From contig NZ_JACHJL010000002.1 of assembly GCF_014203645.1 (NCBI RefSeq), forward strand, positions 62,001 through 126,000: a DNA stretch of 64,000 nt, written 5' to 3'. This document shows positions 56,476 through 64,000 of the stretch, piece after piece. Source of the stretch: Streptomyces zagrosensis. Lineage in GTDB: Bacteria; Actinomycetota; Actinomycetes; Streptomycetales; Streptomycetaceae. Made by a program: the position numbers and the translations under genes. Within the stretch, counting starts at the first letter, position 1, and each line of letters opens with the position of its first letter. Under the pieces are notes generated by a model. The model did no database searches. It was not told the DNA's origin and was given only the letters and a program-made list of their open reading frames with translations.

Positions 56476-57498
56476 TTACTTCAGCTTCGTACCAGTGGAG
56501 CGCAGGTGGGCGCAGGCCGTGGTGATGCGGGCAGCCATGCCGGCCTCGGCGAGCTTGCCCCAACTCCGCGGGTCGTAGGCCTTCTTGTTGCCGACGTCGC
56601 CATCCACCTTCAGCACACCGTCGTAGTTACGGAACATGTGGTCCGCGATCGGGCGGGTGAAGGCGTACTGGGTGTCGGTGTCGAGGTTCATCTTCACGAC
56701 GCCGTTGCCGAGCGCGATGCGAATCTCCTCCTCCGACGAGCCAGAACCGCCGTGGAAAACGAAGTCGAACGGCTCGGTCTTGCCGGAGCTGGCGGCCACG
56801 CCGTCCTGGAGCTGACGCAGCAGTTCGGGGCGGAGCACGACGTTGCCCGGCTTGTAGACGCCGTGGACGTTGCCGAACGAGGCGGCCAGCAGGTAGCGGC
56901 CGTTCTCTCCCAGGCCGAGCGCCTCGACGGTCTTCTCGACGTCGGCGACGGAGGTGTACAGCTCGTCGTTAATCTCGTGCGAGACGCCGTCCTCCTCGCC
57001 ACCGGTCGGGGTGATCTCGACCTCAAGGATGATCTTCGCCTTGACGGCCTTGGCGAGCAGCTCCTTGGCGATGGACAGGTTGTCGTCCAGCTTCTCGGCG
57101 GAGCCATCCCACATGTGGGACTGGAAGAGCGGGTTCTGACCGGCGGCTACCCGCTCCTGCGAGAGGGCGATCAGCGGACGTACGAAACCGTCCAGCTTGT
57201 CCTTCGGACAGTGGTCGGTGTGCAGCGCGATGTTGACCGGGTACTTCTTAGCGACCACATGCGCGAACTCGGCCAGCGCCACCGCGCCGGAAACCATGTC
57301 CTTGCTGTACTGGCCGCCGAGGAACTCCGCGCCGCCGGTCGAGACCTGGATGATGCCGTCGCTCTCGGCCTCGGCGAAGCCACGAAGCGCCGCGTGCAGA
57401 GTCTGGGTCGAGGTCACATTGATTGCCGGGTAGGCGAACTTGCCTGCCTTCGCCCGGTCGAGCATCTCGTTGTAGACCTCGGGGGTTGCGATGGGCAT
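56476..57498 (-). CDS. fbaA: Class II fructose-bisphosphate aldolase
   Basis: This zinc-dependent aldolase interconverts fructose-1,6-bisphosphate and two triose phosphates. It has 340 residues. Zinc and catalytic residues lie in ALHTDHCPKD, LEVEITPTGGEEDGVSH and FGNVHGVYKPGNV; FHGGSGSSEEEI binds the phosphate, and NLDTDTQYAFTRP is conserved. ATG 57498 has AAGGAG upstream. It is monocistronic, with a hairpin on either side. Confidence 0.98.
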   Translation of the reverse strand: MPIATPEVYNEMLDRAKAGKFAYPAINVTSTQTLHAALRGFAEAESDGIIQVSTGGAEFLGGQYSKDMVSGAVALAEFAHVVAKKYPVNIALHTDHCPKDKLDGFVRPLIALSQERVAAGQNPLFQSHMWDGSAEKLDDNLSIAKELLAKAVKAKIILEVEITPTGGEEDGVSHEINDELYTSVADVEKTVEALGLGENGRYLLAASFGNVHGVYKPGNVVLRPELLRQLQDGVAASSGKTEPFDFVFHGGSGSSEEEIRIALGNGVVKMNLDTDTQYAFTRPIADHMFRNYDGVLKVDGDVGNKKAYDPRSWGKLAEAGMAARITTACAHLRSTGTKLK

Positions 57499-57633
57499 GG
57501 GTCCGCTCCTTGTGAAGTGCCGGATTGCGTGGTGAGAGCCCTGACCTAGGGGGCGACGTCATCGTCGCCTCCATCCTTCCAGACTCACCCCGCTACTCCA
57601 CACGGCGTGCGGCCAAGACCCGCCACTGTGTGC

Positions 57634-57675
57634 GGACGGCGGGGCCTGTTTCACGTGAAACAGGCCCCGCCGTCC
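57634..57675. terminator. 42-bp perfect inverted repeat between fbaA and pyrE
   Basis: A 21-bp perfect dyad (57634-57654 with 57655-57675) with no loop, centred on CACGTG, lies 32 bases after the pyrE stop. The GC-rich arms give a strong hairpin that would terminate pyrE. The inner 16 bp is a parS site (separate entry). Confidence 0.75.
57647..57662. promoter_or_regulatory. parS: Chromosomal parS site (ParB binding)
   Basis: TGTTTCACGTGAAACA is an exact match to the universal parS consensus bound by ParB/Spo0J. Streptomyces carry many parS copies, mostly clustered around oriC, which organise chromosomes during sporulation. It is the only copy I found in this window. Confidence 0.9.
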
Positions 57676-57706
57676 GTAACACCGCAGGTCAGGTGATCAC
57701 TTACGG

Positions 57707-58246
57707 TCAGCCGAGGTTGAGATCGGCGAGCCCATACGCCTGGTAGTACGGCAATCCGGCAGCCTCGATCGTGGGCGCGGCGCCGCGCTCGACGATGACG
57801 GCCACGGCCACCACCTCGGCGCCCGCCGCCCGCGCCGCCTCGACGGCGGTCAGCGGGGAGCCACCCGTGGTCGAGGTGTCCTCCACGATCAGCACCCGGC
57901 GGCCCGCGATGTCCGGGCCCTCGATGCGGCGTTGCAGACCGTGCGCCTTGTTGGCCTTGCGGACGACGAAGGAATCCAGGCGCCGGCCCCGTGCGGCGGC
58001 GGCGTGCATCATCGACGTCGCCACCGGATCGGCGCCCAGCGTCAATCCGCCCACGGCGTCGTAGTCCAGGTCGGCGGTCAGATCGAGCATGACCTGACCG
58101 GCCAGCGGCGCCGCCTCGCCATCCAGGGTGATCCGCCGCAGGTCGATATAGAAATCGGCCTCAAGTCCGGACGAAAGGGTCACCTTGCCGTGCACCACGG
58201 CCTTGTTCTTGATCTGCTCCAGGAGGGCATCACGCGCGTCGCTCAT
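57707..58246 (-). CDS. pyrE: Orotate phosphoribosyltransferase
   Basis: This enzyme joins orotate to PRPP to form OMP in pyrimidine synthesis. It has 179 residues, the short actinobacterial length. SSGLEADFYIDLRRITL, VGGLTLGADPVA, VVRKANKAHG (PRPP loop lysines) and the PRPP motif VLIVEDTSTTGGS are present. ATG 58246 (MSDARDALLEQI) fits the family; the frame is open further upstream but that part is not conserved. Confidence 0.96.
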   Translation of the reverse strand: MSDARDALLEQIKNKAVVHGKVTLSSGLEADFYIDLRRITLDGEAAPLAGQVMLDLTADLDYDAVGGLTLGADPVATSMMHAAAARGRRLDSFVVRKANKAHGLQRRIEGPDIAGRRVLIVEDTSTTGGSPLTAVEAARAAGAEVVAVAVIVERGAAPTIEAAGLPYYQAYGLADLNLG

Positions 58247-58353
58247 ACGCACGAGATTAGCCGTGCCACACCAACCCGACCGCCACACCGTCCCGACCAC
58301 CGCAGCCCACCGGGGCCCACCGGAGCGGCGGCCGGCCGTGGCCGGCGGCCCGA

Positions 58354-59223
58354 TCAGAACCGGGTCCAGCTCCAGGTGGTCGAGACCTCCAGCGGGTTGA
58401 TGGGCGTCACCAGGCGCGGCACGGTGTTGAGGCCGTTCGGCGGGCCGGACTGCGGCTCCACGCACACCGCCTCTTCCGGCTCGTCGTACACGACGACCCA
58501 CTCGGCCCCACTGGTGACCTTCAGCTCCAACTGGGTGGGCCAGGTGAGCGTGACATCCACACCATCCGGCATCCCGAAGCAGTCGTCCCACGGTCCCGGC
58601 CGCGGCTCGATGCGGCGGCCCGTGGGCAGGTGGTCCGCACCGCGCTCCTCCTGCCAAGCAGGGTCGAACGCGACCTGCACCGGCGCGCCGGTGGGGCCGA
58701 GTTGACGCAGGAACCATGGATGCCAGCCGGCCTGTGCGGGGAACGAGTCGCCGTGCGTCTCCACGCTCATGGTCAGCTTCAGCGAGTCGTCGGTCAGCTC
58801 GAACGACTGGGTGACCCGTCCGGGGTACGGCCAGGGGTCGGTCAGGTCGCAGTAGAAGGTGGCGGACTGCTCGTCCACTGCGGCGGTACGCCACGCCAGG
58901 TCACGGCCCATGCCGTGGATGGCGTGCGGCGGTGCGTTGACCGGCATCTGGTGCCGTACTTCCCCGGTACGGCTCGACCCCTCGCCCTCCTTGTGCGGGG
59001 AGACGAAGCTGCGGAACTGCCCCAGCTCCATCCGCCCGCACCAGGGCACCATCGGGAAGGAGCCGTACCGGTCGCCTTGGCGCAGCACTTCCAGGTCATT
59101 GATGATCAGCGAACTGATGCGACAACCGTCGTCCGGACGGATCGTCAACTCGGCGTATCCCGGCGCCACCAGTCGTACGCCGTGCGCCCCGGGGGCGCCA
59201 TCCGTGGTCTCTTGGGTGCTCAC
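58354..59223 (-). CDS. Aldose 1-epimerase family protein
   Basis: This 289-residue galactose-mutarotase-fold protein contains YGSFPMVPWCGRM, HAIHGMGRDLAW (substrate His) and AGWHPWFLR (second His); a catalytic acid near VVVYDEPEEAVCVEPQSGPPN completes the fold. It is thought to convert sugar anomers, but specificity is open in this subfamily. The GTG start at 59223 gives MSTQETT. It is oriented as pyrE, about 100 bases upstream. Confidence 0.93.
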   Translation of the reverse strand: MSTQETTDGAPGAHGVRLVAPGYAELTIRPDDGCRISSLIINDLEVLRQGDRYGSFPMVPWCGRMELGQFRSFVSPHKEGEGSSRTGEVRHQMPVNAPPHAIHGMGRDLAWRTAAVDEQSATFYCDLTDPWPYPGRVTQSFELTDDSLKLTMSVETHGDSFPAQAGWHPWFLRQLGPTGAPVQVAFDPAWQEERGADHLPTGRRIEPRPGPWDDCFGMPDGVDVTLTWPTQLELKVTSGAEWVVVYDEPEEAVCVEPQSGPPNGLNTVPRLVTPINPLEVSTTWSWTRF

Positions 59224-59305
59224 ATTGCCGACCTTAGCTGCGGTACCTGACGCTCGCGCCGCTGGGCGACGCGCACGGCGACGAGTTCCGCACGACGGCG
59301 AGCGG

Positions 59306-60346
59306 TTACTTGCGGCGGCGCAGGACCCGGCCCATGACGACCACTGAGGCGAGCACGGCCGCCGCCGCGGGTGCGGCCCAGCGCAGCGTGGCTACCGTGG
59401 AAGCGGTCTCGGGCGCGGGCACCGGCGCGTACCGGCCACGCGGCGGCGCATGGTCCACCTCCTCCGCGCTTCGGCCGATCATCGTCCGCCGTGCGTGGGC
59501 CGCCTCGGCGGGTGGCTCGTCCGGCTCGGCGCCGTGGAGTACGAGCGGATCGAGCGAAGCCGGCGGAATCTCCGTCTCGAACAGCGAGGCCCGCGTCTCG
59601 TCAGTAGGCTGCTCGACTCGGGCCTCACCGGCCTCACCGGCCTCGCTAGTCCCACCGGCCTCGCTAGTCCCCCCGGTCTCGCTAGTCTCGCTAACCTCAC
59701 CGAGCCCGCTGGCCTCACTGCTCTCGCTGGCCTCGTCGTCGGGCCGGTCGTCCGCAAGTGAGCCGTCAGCAGCGCGCGAGACATCAGCGGCACCGTTCAT
59801 CGAGTCAGTGCCGCCATCCGCCGGGCCGCCGGCCTCATCCGCAGAGCCCACCGGGCCGCTGGAAACACCCGCCCCGTGGTCGGCGCCGCTGCCGTCCTTC
59901 GCCGGCTCGGCCGCCAGGTCCGTGGCCAGTTCCTCGCCGAATCTGTCCAGCAGCCGGCGGGCCGCGGCCGTCACCGTCTCCACGTCGAACGCGGTGAGGC
60001 GGCCCTCGCCGCCCACGGCCTCGGCCGACCCGTCGCACCGCAGCGTCGTACCGCCATCGGCCGGTTCCGGCGTTACGGCCAGCGTCACCGTGACGCTGCC
60101 ACCGCCCCGCGCTTCGGCGCCCTCGCCGGCGTACTCGAAGCGACCGCCGCGCTCGGTGATGCGCAGCACGCCGCGGTAGGTGATGGAGGAGCCGCCGATG
60201 CGCAGCCGCAGACGCCCAGTGATGCCACCTGAGGCGGCGTCATCGTCCTGTTGCAGGCCCGGGAGACAACGGGCGATGCGCGCGGGCTCGGCGAGCGCGC
60301 GCCGTACGTCATCTACGGGAACCGGAACGAACACCTCATGCTCCAT
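59306..60346 (-). CDS. SRPBCC (CoxG-like) protein with C-terminal membrane anchor
   Basis: This 346-residue protein has an N-terminal START/SRPBCC lipid-binding-like domain (EHEVFVPVPVDDVRRALAEPARIARCLPGLQ; GGRFEYAGEGAEARGGGSVTVTLAV), about 150 residues. A long acidic low-complexity linker with the repeat TSEAGGTSEAGEAGEA follows, then a single C-terminal membrane helix (WAAPAAAAVLASVVVMG) ending RVLRRRK. It would sit on the inner membrane face with the SRPBCC domain in the cytosol. Its ligand is unknown. Confidence 0.85.
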   Translation of the reverse strand: MEHEVFVPVPVDDVRRALAEPARIARCLPGLQQDDDAASGGITGRLRLRIGGSSITYRGVLRITERGGRFEYAGEGAEARGGGSVTVTLAVTPEPADGGTTLRCDGSAEAVGGEGRLTAFDVETVTAAARRLLDRFGEELATDLAAEPAKDGSGADHGAGVSSGPVGSADEAGGPADGGTDSMNGAADVSRAADGSLADDRPDDEASESSEASGLGEVSETSETGGTSEAGGTSEAGEAGEARVEQPTDETRASLFETEIPPASLDPLVLHGAEPDEPPAEAAHARRTMIGRSAEEVDHAPPRGRYAPVPAPETASTVATLRWAAPAAAAVLASVVVMGRVLRRRK

Positions 60347-60800
60347 AGTCCCCGAGCGTACTCACCGTGCCAGGGATCAGACATCGCCCCGCTTGAATTC
60401 ACCGCGTTGTGCGGCCTCCTTGCACCCCGATGGGGACCCGACGTCGCCGAATGTGCCCGGACCAGCACCATCAGCGACGCGTACGTGTCAAGCCGACGCC
60501 GAACCGAACCGCCATGCCCCAGCTCCTTCCCCAGCCCACCTCAACCCAGCCACGTCTCCCCCACGCCCCCAACCCCCTCCACAACCCAGGCGCCCGCGAC
60601 ACGTACCCGCTCCGGACCGCGCGCCTGTGCACACACCGCGCACACCGATCCGCCCCGCGTACACCGACTCGCCCTAGCGCCGCAGACAGCGCCCATCCGC
60701 CCATCCGCGCGCCCTCCCACACGACCCATCCCACCCTCACTGTGCACCCCCACTGCACACCCCCACTGCGGGCTAGGGTCCGTGAGCACATGCGCTCCGC
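60347..60800. other. C-rich intergenic region, no gene seen
   Basis: About 450 bases of C-rich sequence lie between two minus-strand genes. Pro/His/Thr-rich shadow frames are not supported. A duplicated CCCCCACTGCA word lies near 60748-60770. Confidence 0.5.
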
Positions 60801-62888
60801 TCACCCGTCCCCCGATGCGTAGCGCGGGTGCATCAGGGTGGAGACCGGCGCCCCTGCTCGCCGAAGCGCCTGCGTCGCGCGCCCCGCCGCGCTCAGCGTG
60901 TCCGGGGTGAGCGAGCGCAGCACGGGCCGCGCGGTCGGTAGACGCAGGTCGGCTGGGCCGCGTCTGGCCAGCACAAAGCCCCAGTCACCTGGCGGCCCTG
61001 TCGAATGCGAGGCGTGGTCGGGCGCCGCAAGCCGTCCCGTGATGCGGTACGGCATGGTGTGCAGCCCCACGGACCGTACGGTGGCGTCCACCGACCAGTA
61101 CGCCAGGGAGCGTGCGGCCGGGCCCCCCGCGTGCACGGCGAGCCGCCCGCCCGGCCGCATCACCCGCTCCGCCAGGCCGTAGAACTCCTGTGAGTAGAGC
61201 TTGGTGCTGGCGGTGCTGCCCGGGCCGGGTAGGTCGGACAGCACCACGTCGTATCCGCTGAACCCGCCACCCTCGATACCGGCCCCGCTGCCCCCGGCCC
61301 TGCCCCTGTTCCCACTCCCGCTTGGGCTTTTTCTTTCGGCCCCGCTCTGCGTCGTCCCATCCGATCGGCCGCGCCCCCGCAGCCAGGTGAAGGCATCCGC
61401 CTCGACCACCCGCACCCGGGGATCGCGGTACGCATGCTGGTTGAGCGCGCTGAGACCGGGGTCCTTGCGCGCCAAGTCCACGATTTTCTCGTCGAGTTCG
61501 ACCACGGTGATCGCACGCACCCCGGGGTAGCGCAGCACCTCCCGCAGGGCGAGCCCGTCGCCCCCGCCGAGGATGAGGACTCGGCCATGCGGACCGGCCA
61601 TGGCCGGGTGGACCAGGGCCTCGTGATAGCGGTACTCATCGCGTTCACTGACCCGCAGCCGACCGTCGAGGAAGAGCGCCAGCGGCGCCCCGCCCCGCGC
61701 CCCACCCCCGCCCCGCACGCCGCCCCCGCCGCCGCGGACCGGCCGCGTATCGCACCACGTCTTGCGAGCGCCCGCGCCATCGCCACCCCCCGCAGCGCCA
61801 CCATCGACGGCGTCCCCGCCACCGCCACCACCGCCGCGGCCACCACCAGCGCCCGCCTCCGCGGCTGCGACTGTGCCCCCCGCGCCCCCCGCATCCGGTG
61901 CCGCGCCCGACACGGCGTGCGGTGCGGTGTGCGCCGCGGCACCAGGAACCGCATGAGGAACGGCACCAGGCGCTGCGCCCGGCGCAGTTTCCGGCGCAGC
62001 ATCGGGCGCGATGTCCAGCCCGCGTACGTCCGGCACCCCGCCCGTGATGATCACCTCCTGCACGTCCGTCCGCAGGGCCACCCGCACATCGGGCCCGTAC
62101 ACCGCGTGCCGCGCCGCTCGCTCAAACGGGCCGGTCAGCACTGCCCCGGTGGCCAGTAGCAGCAGTACGAGCCCATTGGTGGCGATCAGCATCCAGCGGC
62201 CTCGCACGGTCAGGTCATGGCGGAAGACCCACAGCACCAACGTTCCGCCAGCGATGACATTCACCGCTCCGGTCACCAGCGCACCCGTCAACTGACCGAG
62301 GTGCGGCAGCAAAAGAAACGGGAAGGCCAGGCCCCCTGCGAGCGCGCCCACATAGTCCGCCGCGAACAGATCGGCGACCGCACCGCCCGCGTCCTGTCGC
62401 CGAATGCGTTGGATCAGCGTCATGAGCAGCGGCACCTCGGCGCCGATGAGCACGCCAATGGCCAGCGAGAAGCCGACAAGGGCACTGCGCGACTCCCCGT
62501 ACCAGGCGAAACACGCGTACAGCGCCATCGCCGACGCCCCGCCGATGAGCGCGAGCAGCGACTCGACGGCGCCGAACGCCAACGCCGCGCGCCCCCGCAG
62601 CCGCTTGGCGAGCAGTGAGCCCATGCCCATCGCGAAGACCATGACGGACAGCACGACGGATGCCTGAGTCACCGAGTCACCAAGCAAGTACGAGGCAAGC
62701 GCCACGAGTTCGAGTTCGTAGACGAGTCCGCAGGCCGCGCAGACGAAGACGGCGGTAAGGACGGCGAAACGGCCAACCGGGGCCGGGACCGGTAACCGGG
62801 GTGGCCCTTCGGGCACCGGCGGCGATTCCTCGGCAACGGACACAAGGGGCACCGGCGGGTCGATCATGGGGTGAACGTTACGTGACAC
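60801..62888 (-). CDS. Membrane spermidine-synthase-like protein
   Basis: This 695-residue protein has an N-terminal half with about seven to eight membrane segments ([20 protein letters not shown] ... [23 protein letters not shown]), then a polyamine-aminopropyltransferase/methyltransferase domain. The SAM-type motif [19 protein letters not shown] is followed by [13 protein letters not shown] and [12 protein letters not shown]. About 110 residues of Ala/Gly/Pro repeats interrupt the junction and a second Gly/Ser insert lies near residue 540. GTG 62888 has GAGAGG close by; ATG 62867 is an alternative. Actual polyamine synthesis is uncertain. Confidence 0.9.
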   Translation of the reverse strand: MSRNVHPMIDPPVPLVSVAEESPPVPEGPPRLPVPAPVGRFAVLTAVFVCAACGLVYELELVALASYLLGDSVTQASVVLSVMVFAMGMGSLLAKRLRGRAALAFGAVESLLALIGGASAMALYACFAWYGESRSALVGFSLAIGVLIGAEVPLLMTLIQRIRRQDAGGAVADLFAADYVGALAGGLAFPFLLLPHLGQLTGALVTGAVNVIAGGTLVLWVFRHDLTVRGRWMLIATNGLVLLLLATGAVLTGPFERAARHAVYGPDVRVALRTDVQEVIITGGVPDVRGLDIAPDAAPETAPGAAPGAVPHAVPGAAAHTAPHAVSGAAPDAGGAGGTVAAAEAGAGGGRGGGGGGGDAVDGGAAGGGDGAGARKTWCDTRPVRGGGGGVRGGGGARGGAPLALFLDGRLRVSERDEYRYHEALVHPAMAGPHGRVLILGGGDGLALREVLRYPGVRAITVVELDEKIVDLARKDPGLSALNQHAYRDPRVRVVEADAFTWLRGRGRSDGTTQSGAERKSPSGSGNRGRAGGSGAGIEGGGFSGYDVVLSDLPGPGSTASTKLYSQEFYGLAERVMRPGGRLAVHAGGPAARSLAYWSVDATVRSVGLHTMPYRITGRLAAPDHASHSTGPPGDWGFVLARRGPADLRLPTARPVLRSLTPDTLSAAGRATQALRRAGAPVSTLMHPRYASGDG

Positions 62889-62992
62889 CCCTCTCGCCCT
62901 CTGTCACTCACACGGGGGGAATGCGCGGCATTCCGGGGCAACTTGAGGTTCAATAGCGCCCTCGCCTGGCAGCGATGAACGCCCGCGCACGG

Positions 62993-63511
62993 CTATATCG
63001 CCGCTACCATCTGCGCGCCCAACCGCGTACGGGTCGCCACCAGACAACCTTCCTGCGGATACGCATGCCAGGTGCGCCAACCGATCTGGCCGTCGTGGCG
63101 CTGGGCGAGCATGGCCGTGAACGCGTGCGGGCTACCGGGAAAGGTACCCGCGAGACCGTGGGGGTGGTCGGCGACCAGCGCCAGCAACTCCTGCGCGCGG
63201 CCTGCGAAGGAGCCGCGCGACAGGGTCTCGATTCTGGCCGCGAACTCGTACTCCCGGCCTTCGACCAGCTTGGACACCCCCAAGGGGAGTGGGGTGCTGC
63301 TTCCTGGCATGCAAGCCACCGTCTCCGAGCAACGCCCGTCGCGCTCCTCCAGGATGACCTGGTGCGAGGCTCCGAGCAGACGTAACTGCACGGCGGACGT
63401 GCCCAGTTGGAGGTCAAGGGCGGCGAGCGCGGGTTGTGGCTCGCGCCCCAGGCACCACGCGAGGTCGGCGGATCGGGTATCGGTATAGGCAGTTTTGAGG
63501 GTCGTGAGCAT
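62993..63511 (-). CDS. DUF2617 family protein
   Basis: This 172-residue protein starts MLTTLKTAYTDTRSADLAWCLG and has the DUF2617 core LRLLGASHQVILEE, SRGSFAGRAQELLALV and GWRTWHAYPQEGCLVATRTRL. The function of the family is unknown. ATG 63511 fits the family N terminus. It sits just upstream of the spermidine-synthase-like gene on the same strand, 104 bases apart, as in other Streptomyces. Confidence 0.92.
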   Translation of the reverse strand: MLTTLKTAYTDTRSADLAWCLGREPQPALAALDLQLGTSAVQLRLLGASHQVILEERDGRCSETVACMPGSSTPLPLGVSKLVEGREYEFAARIETLSRGSFAGRAQELLALVADHPHGLAGTFPGSPHAFTAMLAQRHDGQIGWRTWHAYPQEGCLVATRTRLGAQMVAAI

Positions 63512-63820
63512 GGGTCGGCTCCGCTAGCACGCAGTGGAAGGTGGGCCGGCCCATACCCCTGACAGGGAGACCCCATCCAAAGGAGGACCAAGGGATAAAT
63601 AGGCGCCGGCGGCTGACCACGTGAGGTCCGTGGGGTCCATAGGGTCCGAGAGACACGGAATCATGAAATGCGTGGCGCCACAGCCTTTTTACCCATCTTC
63701 GCCAGGTTTCCATCCCCCCGGGCGCCCTCCAGATCAATTGTTCAACGTTTGAGCGCCCGGCACGCGTTAGCCCGCCGGGCGCATATGCGAAACGGCATGA
63801 GTTAGCCGCATTACTGCCTT
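63512..63820. other. Intergenic region, no gene seen
   Basis: About 300 bases of comparatively AT-rich sequence (63590-63760) without a supported frame, probably holding the DUF2617 promoter. Confidence 0.5.
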
Positions 63821-64000
63821 TCAGCTACCTCCCCCACAGCCGCCACCACCGCCACCACCTCCACACGATGAACCGCCCCCGCCACACGAAGAACCGGCCG
63901 AGCAACTGGAGCCCCCGCCCCCACCGCACGAGGAACTACCACCGCCATCGGACGCCCCCCAACTGCTGTCGCCGCCCTTCGAGCGACGAGAACCACGACC
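63821..64000 (-). CDS. 3' end of a Gly/Cys/Ser-rich protein (TIGR04222-like membrane protein)
   Basis: The last 59 codons of a minus-strand gene entering from the right edge. The tail is Ser/Gly-rich with regularly spaced cysteines (SSCGGGGSSC, GGGCGGGS) before TGA. Such tails are typical of Streptomyces TIGR04222-domain membrane proteins, which I recall as neighbours of DUF2617 genes. The catalytic or membrane part lies outside the window, so the family name is inference. An alternative overlapping frame to 63811 encodes only Val/Ala/Arg text. Confidence 0.6.
   Translation of the reverse strand, partial: GRGSRRSKGGDSSWGASDGGGSSSCGGGGGSSCSAGSSCGGGGSSCGGGGGGGGCGGGS

Overview
The window is core chromosome of a Streptomyces (or very close relative). 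The evidence is the very high GC content with strong third-position GC bias, frequent GTG starts, bldC, a valine dehydrogenase, an Lsr2-type nucleoid protein, and nearly the whole purine pathway in the gene order typical of Streptomyces.

Layout. 0-7.3 kb: bldC, a conserved hypothetical gene, vdh, a DUF3073 gene and purM-purF. 7.4-13.1 kb: an accessory island bounded by two type I-E-style CRISPR arrays with matching leaders but no cas genes in view. Between the arrays lie a SLOG-domain protein, a divergent XRE/TPR regulator carrying three TTA codons, and four small genes chained by 4-base overlaps. 13-17.5 kb: a secreted protein whose reading frame runs into the second array, a Tat-exported sulfatase, and a DinB/maleylpyruvate-isomerase-like protein. 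17.7-20.9 kb: purS-purQ-purL, each overlapping the next. 21-27.3 kb: an Lsr2 paralogue, three tRNA-Gly genes (one with abnormal D and T arms), and an ABC exporter with a DesK/DesR-like two-component system. 27.6-38.3 kb: purC, a dimethylformamidase-like protein, a membrane protein with an M48-like region that lacks HExxH, purD, a SLATT two-TM protein, a hypothetical gene and a GntR regulator. 38.6-64 kb: a class III aminotransferase, a Ser/Thr kinase-DUF4328 fusion, purA, a diacylglycerol-kinase-like protein, a GbsR/MarR regulator with an ABC exporter, the kynurenine operon (tryptophan dioxygenase, kynureninase, formamidase-like hydrolase), a DUF3151 gene, an MFS exporter, fructose-bisphosphate aldolase, a consensus parS site, pyrE, an aldose epimerase, an SRPBCC protein, a membrane spermidine-synthase-like protein, a DUF2617 gene and the 3' end of a Gly/Cys-rich protein.

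From memory of Streptomyces coelicolor, the left part corresponds to the SCO4065-SCO4091 neighbourhood and the right part to SCO3629-SCO3656. If so, two blocks that are separate in that species are joined here near 38-41 kb. The parS site and a DnaA-box-like palindrome fit a location in the origin half of the chromosome.

How the genes work together: purF, purD, purS/Q/L, purM, purC and purA supply most IMP/AMP steps from several transcription units, almost all on the minus strand. The kynurenine operon degrades tryptophan. bldC and lsrL are global regulators. The most unusual parts are the CRISPR-bounded cassette, the aberrant tRNA-Gly(UCC), parS inside a long inverted repeat, and many low-complexity insertions inside otherwise conserved enzymes.
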